From Nitrospira sp. UBA5698 (GTDB lineage: Bacteria > Nitrospirota > Nitrospiria > Nitrospirales > Nitrospiraceae), in contig DIHK01000056.1 of assembly GCA_002420115.1 (NCBI GenBank), positions 1 to 64,000 of the forward strand: DNA of 64,000 bases, written 5' to 3'. The notes under the pieces are model-generated. The model did no database searches, was not told the origin of the DNA, and worked only from the letters and a program-made list of their open reading frames with translations. Numbering within the stretch: the first letter of the stretch is position 1; every line of letters starts with the position of its first letter. This document shows positions 17,312-26,582 of the stretch, in pieces. The position numbers and the translations under genes are program-made.

Positions 17312-18689
17312 GACCTCCTTTTATAGCATACTTTTCTAACCGATACCGAAATGATCTGGTGTTCAACCGCAGCATTCGTGCTGCTTTCTTCTTGACCCAC
17401 TTGGACCGCTCCAGTGCCTTGAGCAACAGATCCTTTTCGATTCCGTTGATCAGCCCCTCAAGATCCAGGCCTTCATCGGTCAAGTCCAACGGGACCCCTT
17501 GTACTGGCGGCGGCGCCGTGGGCCGATGAAGCCAGCCGCGCACATCGGCATCCGTTACCGGTCCGTCCACGGAGAATGCCACGACTCGCTCGATCAGATT
17601 TTCCAGTTCACGAACGTTGCCGCGCCATTCATGTTCCAACAGGACGTGCATCGCGTCGGAGCTGAACACCGGCTTTGGCTTCCCACTTTCTTTCGCAAAT
17701 CGCTCCAGAAAGTGATTGACGAGGAGTGGGATATCACCTGTTCGCATTCGCAACGGTGGAAGCCGGATGGGGATCACGTCCAGGCGATAGTAGAGATCCT
17801 CCCGAAAAGAACCGTCCGCCACCGCTTTCTCAAGATCCTTATTGGTGGCGGCCACCACACGCACGTCGACTTTAATGTCTTGACTGCCTCCCACTCGACG
17901 AAATTCTCGCTCCTGAATCACTCGGAGCAATTTCACTTGAATGGTCGGCGTCGTGTCCCCGATTTCGTCAAGAAAGATCGTTCCACCGTTCGCGATCTCG
18001 AACAACCCTGCTTTATTCGCGATCGCACCGGTAAATGATCCCTTCATATGGCCGAAGAGCTCGCTCTCCAGCAAGGTTTCCGGCACAGCACTACAGTTCA
18101 CCGCCACAAACGGCAAGGCGCTTCTTATGCTGTTGTAGTGAATCGCGCGAGCGACTAATTCTTTCCCCGTTCCACTTTCTCCGCAAATCAGCACGTTGCT
18201 TTTCGAGTCCGCAACCTTCCGCACAACCTCAAACACTCTTTGTATCGCCTCACTCTGACCGACCAACTGCGCGAATGACGACTGACTCGCCATTTCTCGC
18301 TTGAGCAACATGTTTTCGGTCGTCAGGCGCCGCTTTTCCAACGCATTCCGGATGATCAACTGCACTTCATCAACTTGAAAGGGTTTCGTTAGATAATCAT
18401 AGGCGCCCTGCTTCATCGCTTCGACGGCTGAGTCCGCACTCGCAAAGGCAGTGATGATCAACACCACCGTCTCCGGAGAGGCCGATTTGACCGCTTTGAG
18501 GACTTCCATCCCATCAACCTTCGGCATGCGCAGATCGGTGATGACCAGATCGAAGATCTCCTTCTGTAGTAATTCAACGGCATCCTCACCGTCCATGGCG
18601 ATGGTCACGGCATACCCGGCCCGTTTGAGCATGATGCTCAAGACCTCGCGCAAGCTTTGTTCATCATCGACGACTAAAATCTTTTCCAC
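17304..18689 (-). CDS. pilR: sigma-54-dependent response regulator, PilR-like
   Basis: 461 residues. The receiver domain (about 1-120) has the phospho-acceptor in DLVITDLRMPKVDG and the conserved Lys in YLTKPF. The AAA+ domain (about 140-380) has Walker A GESGTGKE, the sigma-54 contact loop GSFTGA and Walker B TIFLDEIG. A Fis-type helix-turn-helix closes the protein (KKKAARMLRLNTRSFRYRL). It overlaps pilS by 16 bp, and pilC follows upstream, hence the PilR reading. The target, probably pilin, is not in the window. Confidence 0.9.
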   Translation of the reverse strand: MEKILVVDDEQSLREVLSIMLKRAGYAVTIAMDGEDAVELLQKEIFDLVITDLRMPKVDGMEVLKAVKSASPETVVLIITAFASADSAVEAMKQGAYDYLTKPFQVDEVQLIIRNALEKRRLTTENMLLKREMASQSSFAQLVGQSEAIQRVFEVVRKVADSKSNVLICGESGTGKELVARAIHYNSIRSALPFVAVNCSAVPETLLESELFGHMKGSFTGAIANKAGLFEIANGGTIFLDEIGDTTPTIQVKLLRVIQEREFRRVGGSQDIKVDVRVVAATNKDLEKAVADGSFREDLYYRLDVIPIRLPPLRMRTGDIPLLVNHFLERFAKESGKPKPVFSSDAMHVLLEHEWRGNVRELENLIERVVAFSVDGPVTDADVRGWLHRPTAPPPVQGVPLDLTDEGLDLEGLINGIEKDLLLKALERSKWVKKKAARMLRLNTRSFRYRLEKYAIKGGRD

Positions 18690-20368
18690 GGCTCTCTTCC
18701 CTCATGCCAAAGTCTGACGCCAGAATCTGCGGTACGCGGCAAACAGACCCCGAACCGCGTTCCCAGCCCTTCCTCACTCTCCACTTTGATCCACCCACCA
18801 TGAAGATCCACGATGCGATGGACCGCCGCCAATCCTAATCCGGACCCGCTCTTCTTGGTGGTAAAGAACGGCAGAAAAATCTTGTCGAGATTCTTCTTCG
18901 GAATACCTTCTCCCGTATCATGAAACGACACCTCAATTACATCGGCTTTCCGACCCGCCACATCTACCTTTCGGCATCCGGTTGAGACCGTCAACTGACC
19001 GCCCTTGGGCATCGCATCAAAGGCGTTCACCGCAAAATTCCAGAACACTTGTTTCATCTGATCTTGATCCACTTGTGCGGGCAGTGTGTCGGAACACGGA
19101 GCAGTCACAACAGTGATGTTCGGTCTCGTTCGTGCTTCATGTTGTACCAGATCAAACGTCTCAGCAAGGACTTTGTTCAAATCACACTCGACCAAATTCA
19201 GAGCCGGAGGCCTGGCGTACTGCAAGAACTCGGTAATGATGGCATTCAGCCGAGTGGCTTCTCGTACGGCAATCTCCACCAACCGTTGACTCGTTTCGTC
19301 GGTCTGGACGTCTTTCCTAAGCATTTGCATCGCACCGGCCAGAGCACCGAGCGGATTTCGAATTTCATGCGCCATCCCCGCCGACATTTCTCCAAGGCTG
19401 GCAAGCCATTCCTTGCGTCGCATTTCCTCTTCTAAATCACGGATCTGCGTGAGATCCTTACAGACGCCCACCAGGCCCGTCGTTTCGCCTTGTTCGTGTA
19501 AGGGGCCGAGTGTCATGCCGAGAATCAGCCGATTCCCATCAGCCCGCTTACACTCGACCTCGAATCGCAGATTATGAGAAACACGTTCAGCACCCTCGTT
19601 CTCTAATCCCTCTGGCTGCCAGTTGAAGACTTCGCGCCAAGGGCGCCCGTGGACTTGCTCGCTACTATAGCCGGTCGCTTCTTCGGCGGCAGGATTGAAT
19701 GACGTGATCAGGCCGTGCGCATCGGTTGTGAACACCCCACTGCTGATGCTGTTCACGATGTTCTCATGGAACGCTCGCAGACGATGGAGCCCCTGCTCTT
19801 TTTCTTGGAGCGATTGATCCGCCGTCCGCAATTGATCCGCAAGGGCGCCACTCAGGAACCCGACGACCAGAAACGCCAGCGCATACACGCCGAACGCCTG
19901 AAGCGTCTCCGCGGCACTCAGTCGGGTATGAGGAAGCCATCCCCAGGTCTCCGTAAGACCATACAGCTGCAAGTTAGTGAGAAGCCCAAACAGGATGATG
20001 CAGAGGCTTGCCGTCAACAGGCCGACTCGACGCCGTGGCACCAAGCTTGCCACGGTCACGCTGATGACATAGAGCACGGAAAAGGGACTTTCAATTCCGC
20101 CTGTTCGTGCAATCAGCACAGACTCAACGATAAAATCTATGGCGATCTGCCCCCACGCAAACCGCACAAGTACTTCTGAACGAACGAGATGTTGCAGGAT
20201 GAGGGCGTAGAGGATCGTGGCTCCATAGGTAAAGACGATCAAGGCATAGAACGTTTCGACGCGCTCGCCTTTCGTCACCTGGAATGCAAGAGACAACCCT
20301 AGCAGTAACGTAACAAGAACGACCCGCCAGCCCATCAACCAATAGATTCTGGTCTTGATCTCGTCCAC
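18674..20368 (-). CDS. pilS: membrane sensor histidine kinase, PilS-like
   Basis: 564 residues. Six hydrophobic segments fill about residues 10-185. A PAS domain follows (about 205-325, FHENIVNSISSGVFTTDAHG). The H box is GMAHEIRNPLGALAGA, and the ATPase part has DTGEGIPKKNLDKIFLPFF and GSGLGLAAV. The architecture matches PilS of Type IV pilus systems. It partners the overlapping response regulator. The signal sensed is unknown. Confidence 0.9.
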   Translation of the reverse strand: MDEIKTRIYWLMGWRVVLVTLLLGLSLAFQVTKGERVETFYALIVFTYGATILYALILQHLVRSEVLVRFAWGQIAIDFIVESVLIARTGGIESPFSVLYVISVTVASLVPRRRVGLLTASLCIILFGLLTNLQLYGLTETWGWLPHTRLSAAETLQAFGVYALAFLVVGFLSGALADQLRTADQSLQEKEQGLHRLRAFHENIVNSISSGVFTTDAHGLITSFNPAAEEATGYSSEQVHGRPWREVFNWQPEGLENEGAERVSHNLRFEVECKRADGNRLILGMTLGPLHEQGETTGLVGVCKDLTQIRDLEEEMRRKEWLASLGEMSAGMAHEIRNPLGALAGAMQMLRKDVQTDETSQRLVEIAVREATRLNAIITEFLQYARPPALNLVECDLNKVLAETFDLVQHEARTRPNITVVTAPCSDTLPAQVDQDQMKQVFWNFAVNAFDAMPKGGQLTVSTGCRKVDVAGRKADVIEVSFHDTGEGIPKKNLDKIFLPFFTTKKSGSGLGLAAVHRIVDLHGGWIKVESEEGLGTRFGVCLPRTADSGVRLWHEGREPWKRF

Positions 20369-20561
20369 GCAGTGATCACCCTCTAGTCAGGCCATTGTCC
20401 TCCGTCGAGTGCGCGACTCGACTGGGACGGCCATCGCCGCTGAAAGGCCTGTGGGCGGGAAGGATACCGCTAGGATTTACCGCAATAGGGATGGACAAAC
20501 GTCTGACCAGCTTGACTCAGGAGGTGGGCAGGAAGAATCACCCACCACCTCAGTCCATGCA

Positions 20562-21776
20562 TTACCCGATCGCAGAAGCCATGGTGAAGATCGGCAAATA
20601 CATCGCCACCACGATGAAGCCGACCGTGACTCCCAGAAACACCATCATCATCGGTTCCAAGAGTGCCGTGAGATTTCCAACAGCCTCGTCGACCTCGTCT
20701 TCGTAGAAATCCGCGATCTTCCCAAGCATGGTATCCAGCGCACCGGTTGACTCTCCGACCGAGATCATATGCGTGACCATCTTCGGGAATGTGCCGCTTT
20801 TTGCGAGTGGTTCAGAAATCGTCTTTCCTCCGCTGATGCTGACCTTCGCATCCAGTAGTGCCCCTTCGACAACCTTGTTACCAGAAGTCTTGGCACAAAT
20901 CGTCAATGCCTCCAAGAGAGGCACACCACTCGCCAGCAATGTCCCCAATGTCCTGGTGAACTTGGCCACCGATGCCTTACGAATCAAGTCCCCAAATACC
21001 GGCAACTTTAGTAGGAACTTGTCGATGGCCAATCTCCCCTGTTTCGTTCCATAGTACTTTTTGATTCCCACCACTGACCCGATAATCACACCCAGCATGA
21101 TATACCAATTCCCCTGAGCAAAATTACTCATGTCAATGACGAGCTGGGTCGGGGCTGGAAGTCCCATTTTTCCGCCGGACATTTCCTTGAACATTTTCTC
21201 GAACACCGGGATGACCCAAATCATTAAGACGGTAATCACGATTGCGGCGATGCCCAAAATGGCGGCAGGATAGACCATGGCGCTCTTGATCTGCCCTTTT
21301 AACTTCATGGCCTTTTCGATATGCTTCGATAATCGTCCGAGAATGGTATCCAGTAATCCTCCCACCTCGCCGGCATGGACCATATTGACGTATAGGTCAT
21401 CGAAGATTTTGGGATGTTTACTGAGGGCGTCCGAAAATGTTGATCCACCTTCGACCCGTCCCTTGATCTCACCGACCGACTTTCTCAACACGGCATTCTC
21501 GGACTGTGTCGAGAGGATTTCGAGGCATTGAATCAACGGCAACCCTGCATTGATCATCGTCCCAAATTGTCGAGTGAATACGACCAGGTCCTTTTCCTTC
21601 ACCCCGCTTCCCAGTTGAAAACTAAATCCCTCTTTGGCCGCCTTCTCTTCGAGACTCGTGACGACGAGGTTCTGCTTGCGTAACTGCTCCGCGGCCTCAT
21701 CTCTCGACTTGGCAACCAACTCACCCTTCTTCACTACTCCAGACTTACTGCGCCCAATGTACGCAAATGTGGCCAT
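20562..21776 (-). CDS. pilC: Type IV pilus assembly inner-membrane protein PilC
   Basis: GspF/PilC platform protein. 404 residues with two repeated T2SSF domains: one around residues 70-195 (FTRQFGTMINAGLPLIQCLE) and one around 270-395 (FTRTLGTLLASGVPLLEAL). Hydrophobic segments near residues 170-190, 220-240 and 375-397 are in the expected places. It has its own promoter upstream and is followed by the two-component genes after 190 bp. Confidence 0.95.
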   Translation of the reverse strand: MATFAYIGRSKSGVVKKGELVAKSRDEAAEQLRKQNLVVTSLEEKAAKEGFSFQLGSGVKEKDLVVFTRQFGTMINAGLPLIQCLEILSTQSENAVLRKSVGEIKGRVEGGSTFSDALSKHPKIFDDLYVNMVHAGEVGGLLDTILGRLSKHIEKAMKLKGQIKSAMVYPAAILGIAAIVITVLMIWVIPVFEKMFKEMSGGKMGLPAPTQLVIDMSNFAQGNWYIMLGVIIGSVVGIKKYYGTKQGRLAIDKFLLKLPVFGDLIRKASVAKFTRTLGTLLASGVPLLEALTICAKTSGNKVVEGALLDAKVSISGGKTISEPLAKSGTFPKMVTHMISVGESTGALDTMLGKIADFYEDEVDEAVGNLTALLEPMMMVFLGVTVGFIVVAMYLPIFTMASAIG

Positions 21777-21838
21777 AGGTTTTCGACCTGTTACGGCTCC
21801 AATGCCGGTTATCGAACAATTGTAGGGACTACAGAGGA

Positions 21839-21867
21839 AGTCTACTGGCGACTCGAAACCCTGTCAA
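21839..21867 (-). promoter_or_regulatory. sigma-70 promoter of pilC
   Basis: On the minus strand TTGACA (21862-21867) and TAGACT (21839-21844) are separated by 17 bp, about 60 bases upstream of the pilC start. No -24/-12 sigma-54 element is seen here, so pilC itself is probably not a PilR target. Confidence 0.6.
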
Positions 21868-21925
21868 AAACAATTACATTATTTACCTGGGCACATAGGC
21901 GAATCGTGAGGTTGAACAGGGGAAA

Positions 21926-22486
21926 TTAGGTCAGCGGAGGGGCTGCATTCGCATCTCGATATCCTCGATACAGATAGTGGAATCCTGAGGCAAGCGTAAA
22001 CCCAACCATTAAGACAACAAGCGGGGTGATCGTCGAGCGATCAACCCCACGCCATGTCAGTAGAATGGTTAGAAGAACATAGCTCAATTGAAACAGCGTC
22101 GTTCCTTTTCCTAGGAACGTCGGCGTGACATTGATCGGCGTACTCGTCACATGAGCAACCACCGTCCCCAGCAAGAGCATCAGATCCCGGCTCACGACCA
22201 GAATGACAAGCCACGACGGCACGAGATGGAGCACCGCGAGTGAAATAAAGCTTGATGTCAGCAGCAGCTTGTCCGCGAGCGGATCGAGTAACGTTCCCAA
22301 TCGTGTTCTCTGATTAAGCTTACGTGCGAGGTAGCCATCAACCGCATCGGTAAGCCCGGCAAGAAGCAGAGTCAACAGGGCCAATCCATAGGAGCCGTAG
22401 GTCATGAAGCCGATGAATACGGGAACCAAGAGGATACGAAGAATGGTCAGACTATTAGGAATATTCATGGAGTGGAGTTTGGACAA
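21926..22486 (-). CDS. pgsA: CDP-diacylglycerol--glycerol-3-phosphate 3-phosphatidyltransferase
   Basis: Makes phosphatidylglycerol phosphate in the inner membrane. 186 residues from a TTG at 22486, or 180 from the ATG at 22468, which matches the family N-terminus (NIPNSLTILRILLVPVF) better. The CDP-alcohol transferase motif is complete: D-x2-DG-x2-AR-x8-G-x3-D-x3-D, reading DAVDGYLARKL followed by GTLLDPLADK. Four hydrophobic segments are seen. Confidence 0.93.
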   Translation of the reverse strand: MSKLHSMNIPNSLTILRILLVPVFIGFMTYGSYGLALLTLLLAGLTDAVDGYLARKLNQRTRLGTLLDPLADKLLLTSSFISLAVLHLVPSWLVILVVSRDLMLLLGTVVAHVTSTPINVTPTFLGKGTTLFQLSYVLLTILLTWRGVDRSTITPLVVLMVGFTLASGFHYLYRGYRDANAAPPLT

Positions 22487-22621
22487 GCCCCTGACTTGAC
22501 TAGGCGAGGCATCATAGTAACCGATGGTGCGCTTGTCAACGAGTTGCAGGGAGGGAGGGACACCTCCTATAATGAACTGGGTGGTCTACTATCTCAACCG
22601 ATGGCGAAGGGATACGGAAGT

Positions 22622-22939
22622 ATGAGTACGTTACCGCTCCTATTCAAGAAAGAAGGATTGGTCGAAAAACATCAAGTCGAAGGGGTGGATCCGAGTGACC
22701 GTTACTTTAACCGGGCCGTTCTCGTGAATCGAACCTCGGCCGGCTACTCGACAAAAGTGATGTATGAAGCGTTGATCGTTGAGAGCCGATCTCACTCGAC
22801 CATTATCGCTGCCGTAAAGGAATTGGTTGAAAAACTCCAAGATTTTGGGTTCACACGCCTGAGAACACGACCTAATTTTAAGGGCACCCGGTATCTCGCC
22901 GAGAAGGAAACCTGGATCGATTATCCAGACCGTTCTTGA
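22622..22939 (+). CDS. small conserved-looking protein of unknown function
   Basis: 105 residues starting MSTLPLLFKKEGLVEKHQVE and ending TWIDYPDRS. A mixed alpha/beta core is suggested by VMYEALIVESRSHSTIIAAV and KLQDFGFTRLRTRPNFKG. The ATG at 22622 follows AAGGGA at a good distance; the frame is open further upstream but without support. It converges on the serine hydrolase gene with a 19-bp overlap. I do not recognise the family. Confidence 0.6.
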   Translation: MSTLPLLFKKEGLVEKHQVEGVDPSDRYFNRAVLVNRTSAGYSTKVMYEALIVESRSHSTIIAAVKELVEKLQDFGFTRLRTRPNFKGTRYLAEKETWIDYPDRS

Positions 22940-24072
22940 TGTGAGGTAAGAAATTCCTGACTAACGAGGTCGTGGATCGCTGGACGGAACTCTCGAATCG
23001 CTTCATTCCGACTTGAAGGATGAACGCGATTGGAAAGCAATACCACCTCCAAACGCTGTACCGGATCAATCCAAATTGATGTTCCAGTATAACCAAGATG
23101 GCCGAAGGACTGATCTGAGAAGCGACATCCAGCGGATGACGGCTTGGAGGGAGTATCCCACCCTAGAGCCCAGCTGGACGTTTCCCCTTTCGCCTGCCTC
23201 TTGGTAAACTCCCGGACAAGATCCCCATCGAGCATCGCCGGCTGCCCATGATATGCCTTCAGCCACTCGCCTGTGATGGTCATGACCGCGTCAACATTTC
23301 CAAACAACCCCGCGTGCCCCGCTTCTCCTCCCATTGCACCTGCATTCTGGTCATGCACCTCTCCGCATAGTACCCGGCCTCGCCAAGGATCGTATTCCGT
23401 CGGAGCGACACCGTCCTTTGTTTCACGCATTCGCTCAAGAAATGCATCTCGCTCCTCGGGTAGGACAAATTGAATGGATGGCTTCCCCAGCCGATGCAGG
23501 ATACGATCAGAGAAGAACTGATTCAATGATCGCCCGCTGGTCCGTTCAACGATCATCCCCAGCAACATGAACCCTAGATCGCTATAAAGGCTGCGAGCAC
23601 CGCACTCATAGACTAAGGGTTCTGATCGGATTAAGTTCAACAGCGTTTGCTTCGCTGAGCTCCTCCCGTCCCTTGATGATGGAACAGTTCCATCTGGGCT
23701 GAGCCGCTCATAATAACCTCGCCATCCAGGCAAGCCAGATTGATGAGTCAATAAGTCTCGAAGGGTTGCAGACCCGATTGGACTCTCAACGCATTCCTCA
23801 AGGTACTCAGCTAGATGGGCATCAAGCCGGCACTGGCCGTTCTGAATCAACAGAGCAAGAGACGTCACGGTTGCCAGAGGTTTCGTTAAAGAAGCCAGAT
23901 CATAGACGGTGGAGACAAGAACGGAGTCTCCTGGCGGATCGATCGATAGCCGTCCGGCAGAAAATCGTGCGATCGGTCTGTCTCCCTGGCGCACCCCCAA
24001 AACTGCTCCTGGGAAAACTCCATTCGAAACAGCTCGATCAAGTGCAATCTGAATTGCAGAAAGATTGGGCAT
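22921..24072 (-). CDS. serine hydrolase, class C beta-lactamase / PBP-like family
   Basis: 383 residues. The nucleophile motif is SLTK (DLASLTKPLATVTSL), the second motif is YSDLGFMLLG, and HAGLFGNVDAVM lies near the expected third-motif region. LRDLLTHQSGLPGWR is the usual family string. Members include esterases, D-amino-acid peptidases and beta-lactamase relatives; the substrate is not predictable. No clear signal peptide. It follows divIVA in the same direction and may belong to the end of the dcw transcript. A TTG at 24096 is an alternative start. Confidence 0.88.
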   Translation of the reverse strand: MPNLSAIQIALDRAVSNGVFPGAVLGVRQGDRPIARFSAGRLSIDPPGDSVLVSTVYDLASLTKPLATVTSLALLIQNGQCRLDAHLAEYLEECVESPIGSATLRDLLTHQSGLPGWRGYYERLSPDGTVPSSRDGRSSAKQTLLNLIRSEPLVYECGARSLYSDLGFMLLGMIVERTSGRSLNQFFSDRILHRLGKPSIQFVLPEERDAFLERMRETKDGVAPTEYDPWRGRVLCGEVHDQNAGAMGGEAGHAGLFGNVDAVMTITGEWLKAYHGQPAMLDGDLVREFTKRQAKGETSSWALGWDTPSKPSSAGCRFSDQSFGHLGYTGTSIWIDPVQRLEVVLLSNRVHPSSRNEAIREFRPAIHDLVSQEFLTSHQERSG

Positions 24073-24148
24073 GGGGAGAGGCTTGATGTAAACCAATCGA
24101 ACGCAGCGTTACAACTAGACCATCGGCTAGACGAGGAGATTCAACGAA

Positions 24149-24661
24149 TCATCGCAGCGGGCTGGACTCTCCTTCCATTTTTTCCTCCGGCACAATGTGA
24201 TGCTCTTGGTAGACCTCACTCGCTTCAACATCCAACATTCGTTCGAACGTACTGAGCGTGGCTCGCATACGCTCCACCATCAGCAGGCGCTGCTTCTTCA
24301 GGACGGACAGATCCCGCTGGGTATTTCCAAGCTCAACCCTTGCTTGCCGAAAGAGTTCGCTGGCCTTCAATTCCGCTTCTTTCACAATCAGCTCAGCATC
24401 TCGTTGGGCACTACGTTTGACATCCTCAGCCAGCGACTGTGCTGAAACCAAGGTATTGGATAAAGTCGTCTCGGTCCGCTTCAGCTCTGTCACCTGTTGT
24501 TCGAGCGAATAGATTCGTTCGCGTAATGTGGCATTGTCTCGATTCAGATACTCAACCGTTTGAGCAATCTCCTCCAGAAATCGGTTGACCTCTTCACGAT
24601 CATAGCCACGAAGCTTGACTTGAAACACCATCTGTTGAATGTCGATCGGCGTGATCTTCAT
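24149..24661 (-). CDS. divIVA: DivIVA-domain protein
   Basis: 170 residues. The N-terminal DivIVA lipid-binding domain is clear (ITPIDIQQMVFQVKLRGYDR, then EVNRFLEEIAQ), followed by long coiled coils over about residues 30-150. In this gene order (yggS-proC-yggT-divIVA) it is a polarity or division-site factor, though in a diderm the precise role is unsettled. The ATG at 24661 follows GGGGGA; a longer frame would overlap yggT. Confidence 0.9.
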   Translation of the reverse strand: MKITPIDIQQMVFQVKLRGYDREEVNRFLEEIAQTVEYLNRDNATLRERIYSLEQQVTELKRTETTLSNTLVSAQSLAEDVKRSAQRDAELIVKEAELKASELFRQARVELGNTQRDLSVLKKQRLLMVERMRATLSTFERMLDVEASEVYQEHHIVPEEKMEGESSPLR

Positions 24662-24681
24662 GCCATCCCCCATCGGTTGCG

Positions 24682-24978
24682 TCAATTCATCCGTACTGCT
24701 ATGTCCTTTATGGACTGGACGACCGCAATCTGCATAAACCAAATCGCTGCAAGGACAATCAACGGGGAAAGATCAATTCCCATCCCCAAGCCGACCCGTC
24801 GCCGAATCGGAGCCAGGATCGGTTCCGTCGCACGCGTGAGAAATTGGACGATTGGATTCCACGGATCCGGATTGACCCACGAAATGAGCGCCCGTGCAAT
24901 AATAATCCAGCTATAGAACGACAAGGCATAGTCTAGCACCGTTGCCAGTCCTAACAAGGTATTTCCAACCACAAACAT
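24682..24978 (-). CDS. yggT: YggT family membrane protein
   Basis: 98 residues with two hydrophobic segments (about 10-32 and 72-90) and the family string ARALISWVNPDPWNPIVQFL followed by TRATEPILAPIRR. The family is linked to cell division and osmotic protection, but the mechanism is not known. It shares its first base with the last base of proC. Confidence 0.92.
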   Translation of the reverse strand: MFVVGNTLLGLATVLDYALSFYSWIIIARALISWVNPDPWNPIVQFLTRATEPILAPIRRRVGLGMGIDLSPLIVLAAIWFMQIAVVQSIKDIAVRMN

Positions 24979-25796
24979 TAGTTTCCAAGCTCCTGAGATC
25001 GTCTTGTCGCAGCCTCAACTGCGTCCATTAATATAGCCCGTAGCCGCCCTTGCTCCAACCGATGTAAGCCGGCGATCGTCGTCCCTCCGGGAGAAGCGAC
25101 TTGGTCCTTCAGGCGTGCAGGATGCTGACCAGACTCTAGTACCATCCGAGCCGCACCCAACACCGTCTGCGCCGCCAGTATACTTGCCGTCTCTCTGGGC
25201 AAGCCCATTTTGACTCCACCATCCGCCATCGCCTCGATAGCGAGGAAAATATAGGCAGGGCCGCTTCCGCTTAAACCAGTCACAGCATCCATAAGACGCT
25301 CCTCAAGCAGAACAACTTTGCCAACCGCTTCAAATATCTGCTGCACGCGGGCGACCGCTTCCGGTCCAACTCCTGGACCGACCGCCAATGCCGTCATCCC
25401 CGCGCCAACCATCGCCGGGGTGTTCGGCATGGCGCGAATAATTGACGCCTGAGGGCCAAGGGATTCCTGAATCCGACAGATGGGAACTCCAGCAACCACC
25501 GACACGACGAGCCGATGACCGACACCCGTTCCCATCCCCCTGAGCACGTCGGCAAGGACCTGCGGCTTAACGGCGAGTATGACGATATTACTCGCACGTA
25601 CCACCTCATCATTCACGAGACCCACTCGAACCCCATAATGTCTCTTGAGGTGATCCTGCCGTGTGACGTCTGGATCTGCCACACAGATTTGTTCCGGCTC
25701 GAACAACCTGGCAGTAAGCACACCGCTGATCAACGCTTCTGCCATACGCCCACCACCGATCAACCCAAGAGTATGCATACCGACTGAGCTAGACAT
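24978..25796 (-). CDS. proC: pyrroline-5-carboxylate reductase
   Basis: Last step of proline synthesis. 272 residues. N-terminal Rossmann motif LGLIGGGRMAEALISG, then VILAVKPQVLADVL and VSVVAGVPI; the C-terminal dimer domain has VTGLSGSGPAYIFL and VASPGGTTIAGL. The ATG at 25796 has GGAG six bases upstream and overlaps the yggS stop by 8 bp. Confidence 0.97.
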   Translation of the reverse strand: MSSSVGMHTLGLIGGGRMAEALISGVLTARLFEPEQICVADPDVTRQDHLKRHYGVRVGLVNDEVVRASNIVILAVKPQVLADVLRGMGTGVGHRLVVSVVAGVPICRIQESLGPQASIIRAMPNTPAMVGAGMTALAVGPGVGPEAVARVQQIFEAVGKVVLLEERLMDAVTGLSGSGPAYIFLAIEAMADGGVKMGLPRETASILAAQTVLGAARMVLESGQHPARLKDQVASPGGTTIAGLHRLEQGRLRAILMDAVEAATRRSQELGN

Positions 25797-26499
25797 GTCG
25801 TGCTCCAAAAATGGCGCTGCCGACACGAACAAGCGTTGCTCCTTCTTCTATGGCGACTTCATAGTCATTCGACATACCCATGGACAACTCGTCCATTTTG
25901 ACTGACGGGAGATGTTGCGCATCAATCATCTTCGCTAACTCAGCGAGCTTTCTGAAATACGGTCGGGCTGAATCAGGATTAATAGTCGGAGGCGGTATCG
26001 CCATCAATCCCTTGATACGGATATGGGAAAGTTGCGCTAACTCTGACACGGCTTGTCGTACATCGTCCGGACAAAAGCCCGCTTTTGTGGGCTCGTTTCC
26101 GATATTGACCTCCAGCAGCACATCCTGCCGACGGCCGGCATCTCCTGCGCGGCGATCGATTTCTTGCGCCAGCTCCAGACTGTCGACTGAGTGAATCAGG
26201 TCAAATACACCGATCACGGCTCGCACCTTCCTTCGCTGTAATTGTCCGATAAAATGCCACTGGACGGGACCAGGATTGAAGGCAGGAATCTTGGACAGCG
26301 CCTCTTGAACGCGATTCTCCCCCAAGATCGCCAAACCCGCCTGCACCCCTTCTGCGATCTTCTCGACAGGAACAGTCTTTGTCGCAGCCACAAGACGAAC
26401 GCTGCTGGCGGGACGGCCGGCCTTTTCTGCCGCCGATCGAATTTTGGCTAGCACCGACTGAACTCTGCTTTCGATTGTATCTTGGACGGGCGATTCCAT
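25789..26499 (-). CDS. yggS: YggS family PLP homeostasis protein
   Basis: PLP-binding protein that buffers vitamin B6 and affects amino-acid pools. 236 residues. The PLP lysine is K41 in LVAATKTVP. FIGQLQRRKVRAV, HSVDSLELAQEI and KMDELSMGMSNDYEVAI are the usual family blocks. It is part of the conserved pgeF-yggS-proC-yggT-divIVA run downstream of ftsZ. Confidence 0.97.
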   Translation of the reverse strand: MESPVQDTIESRVQSVLAKIRSAAEKAGRPASSVRLVAATKTVPVEKIAEGVQAGLAILGENRVQEALSKIPAFNPGPVQWHFIGQLQRRKVRAVIGVFDLIHSVDSLELAQEIDRRAGDAGRRQDVLLEVNIGNEPTKAGFCPDDVRQAVSELAQLSHIRIKGLMAIPPPTINPDSARPYFRKLAELAKMIDAQHLPSVKMDELSMGMSNDYEVAIEEGATLVRVGSAIFGARHV

Positions 26500-26582
26500 C
26501 TACCCACTCGCGAATTACAGCGCACCCTTCGGCACGCCGCCCATATTGTATCGGATTAGACTAGGAATTGGCAGAGACTGAT

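Noticed and set aside
22720..22745. tRNA T-arm-like string GAATCGAACC
   Set aside because: It lies inside a coding frame and no cloverleaf or acceptor stem can be built around it.
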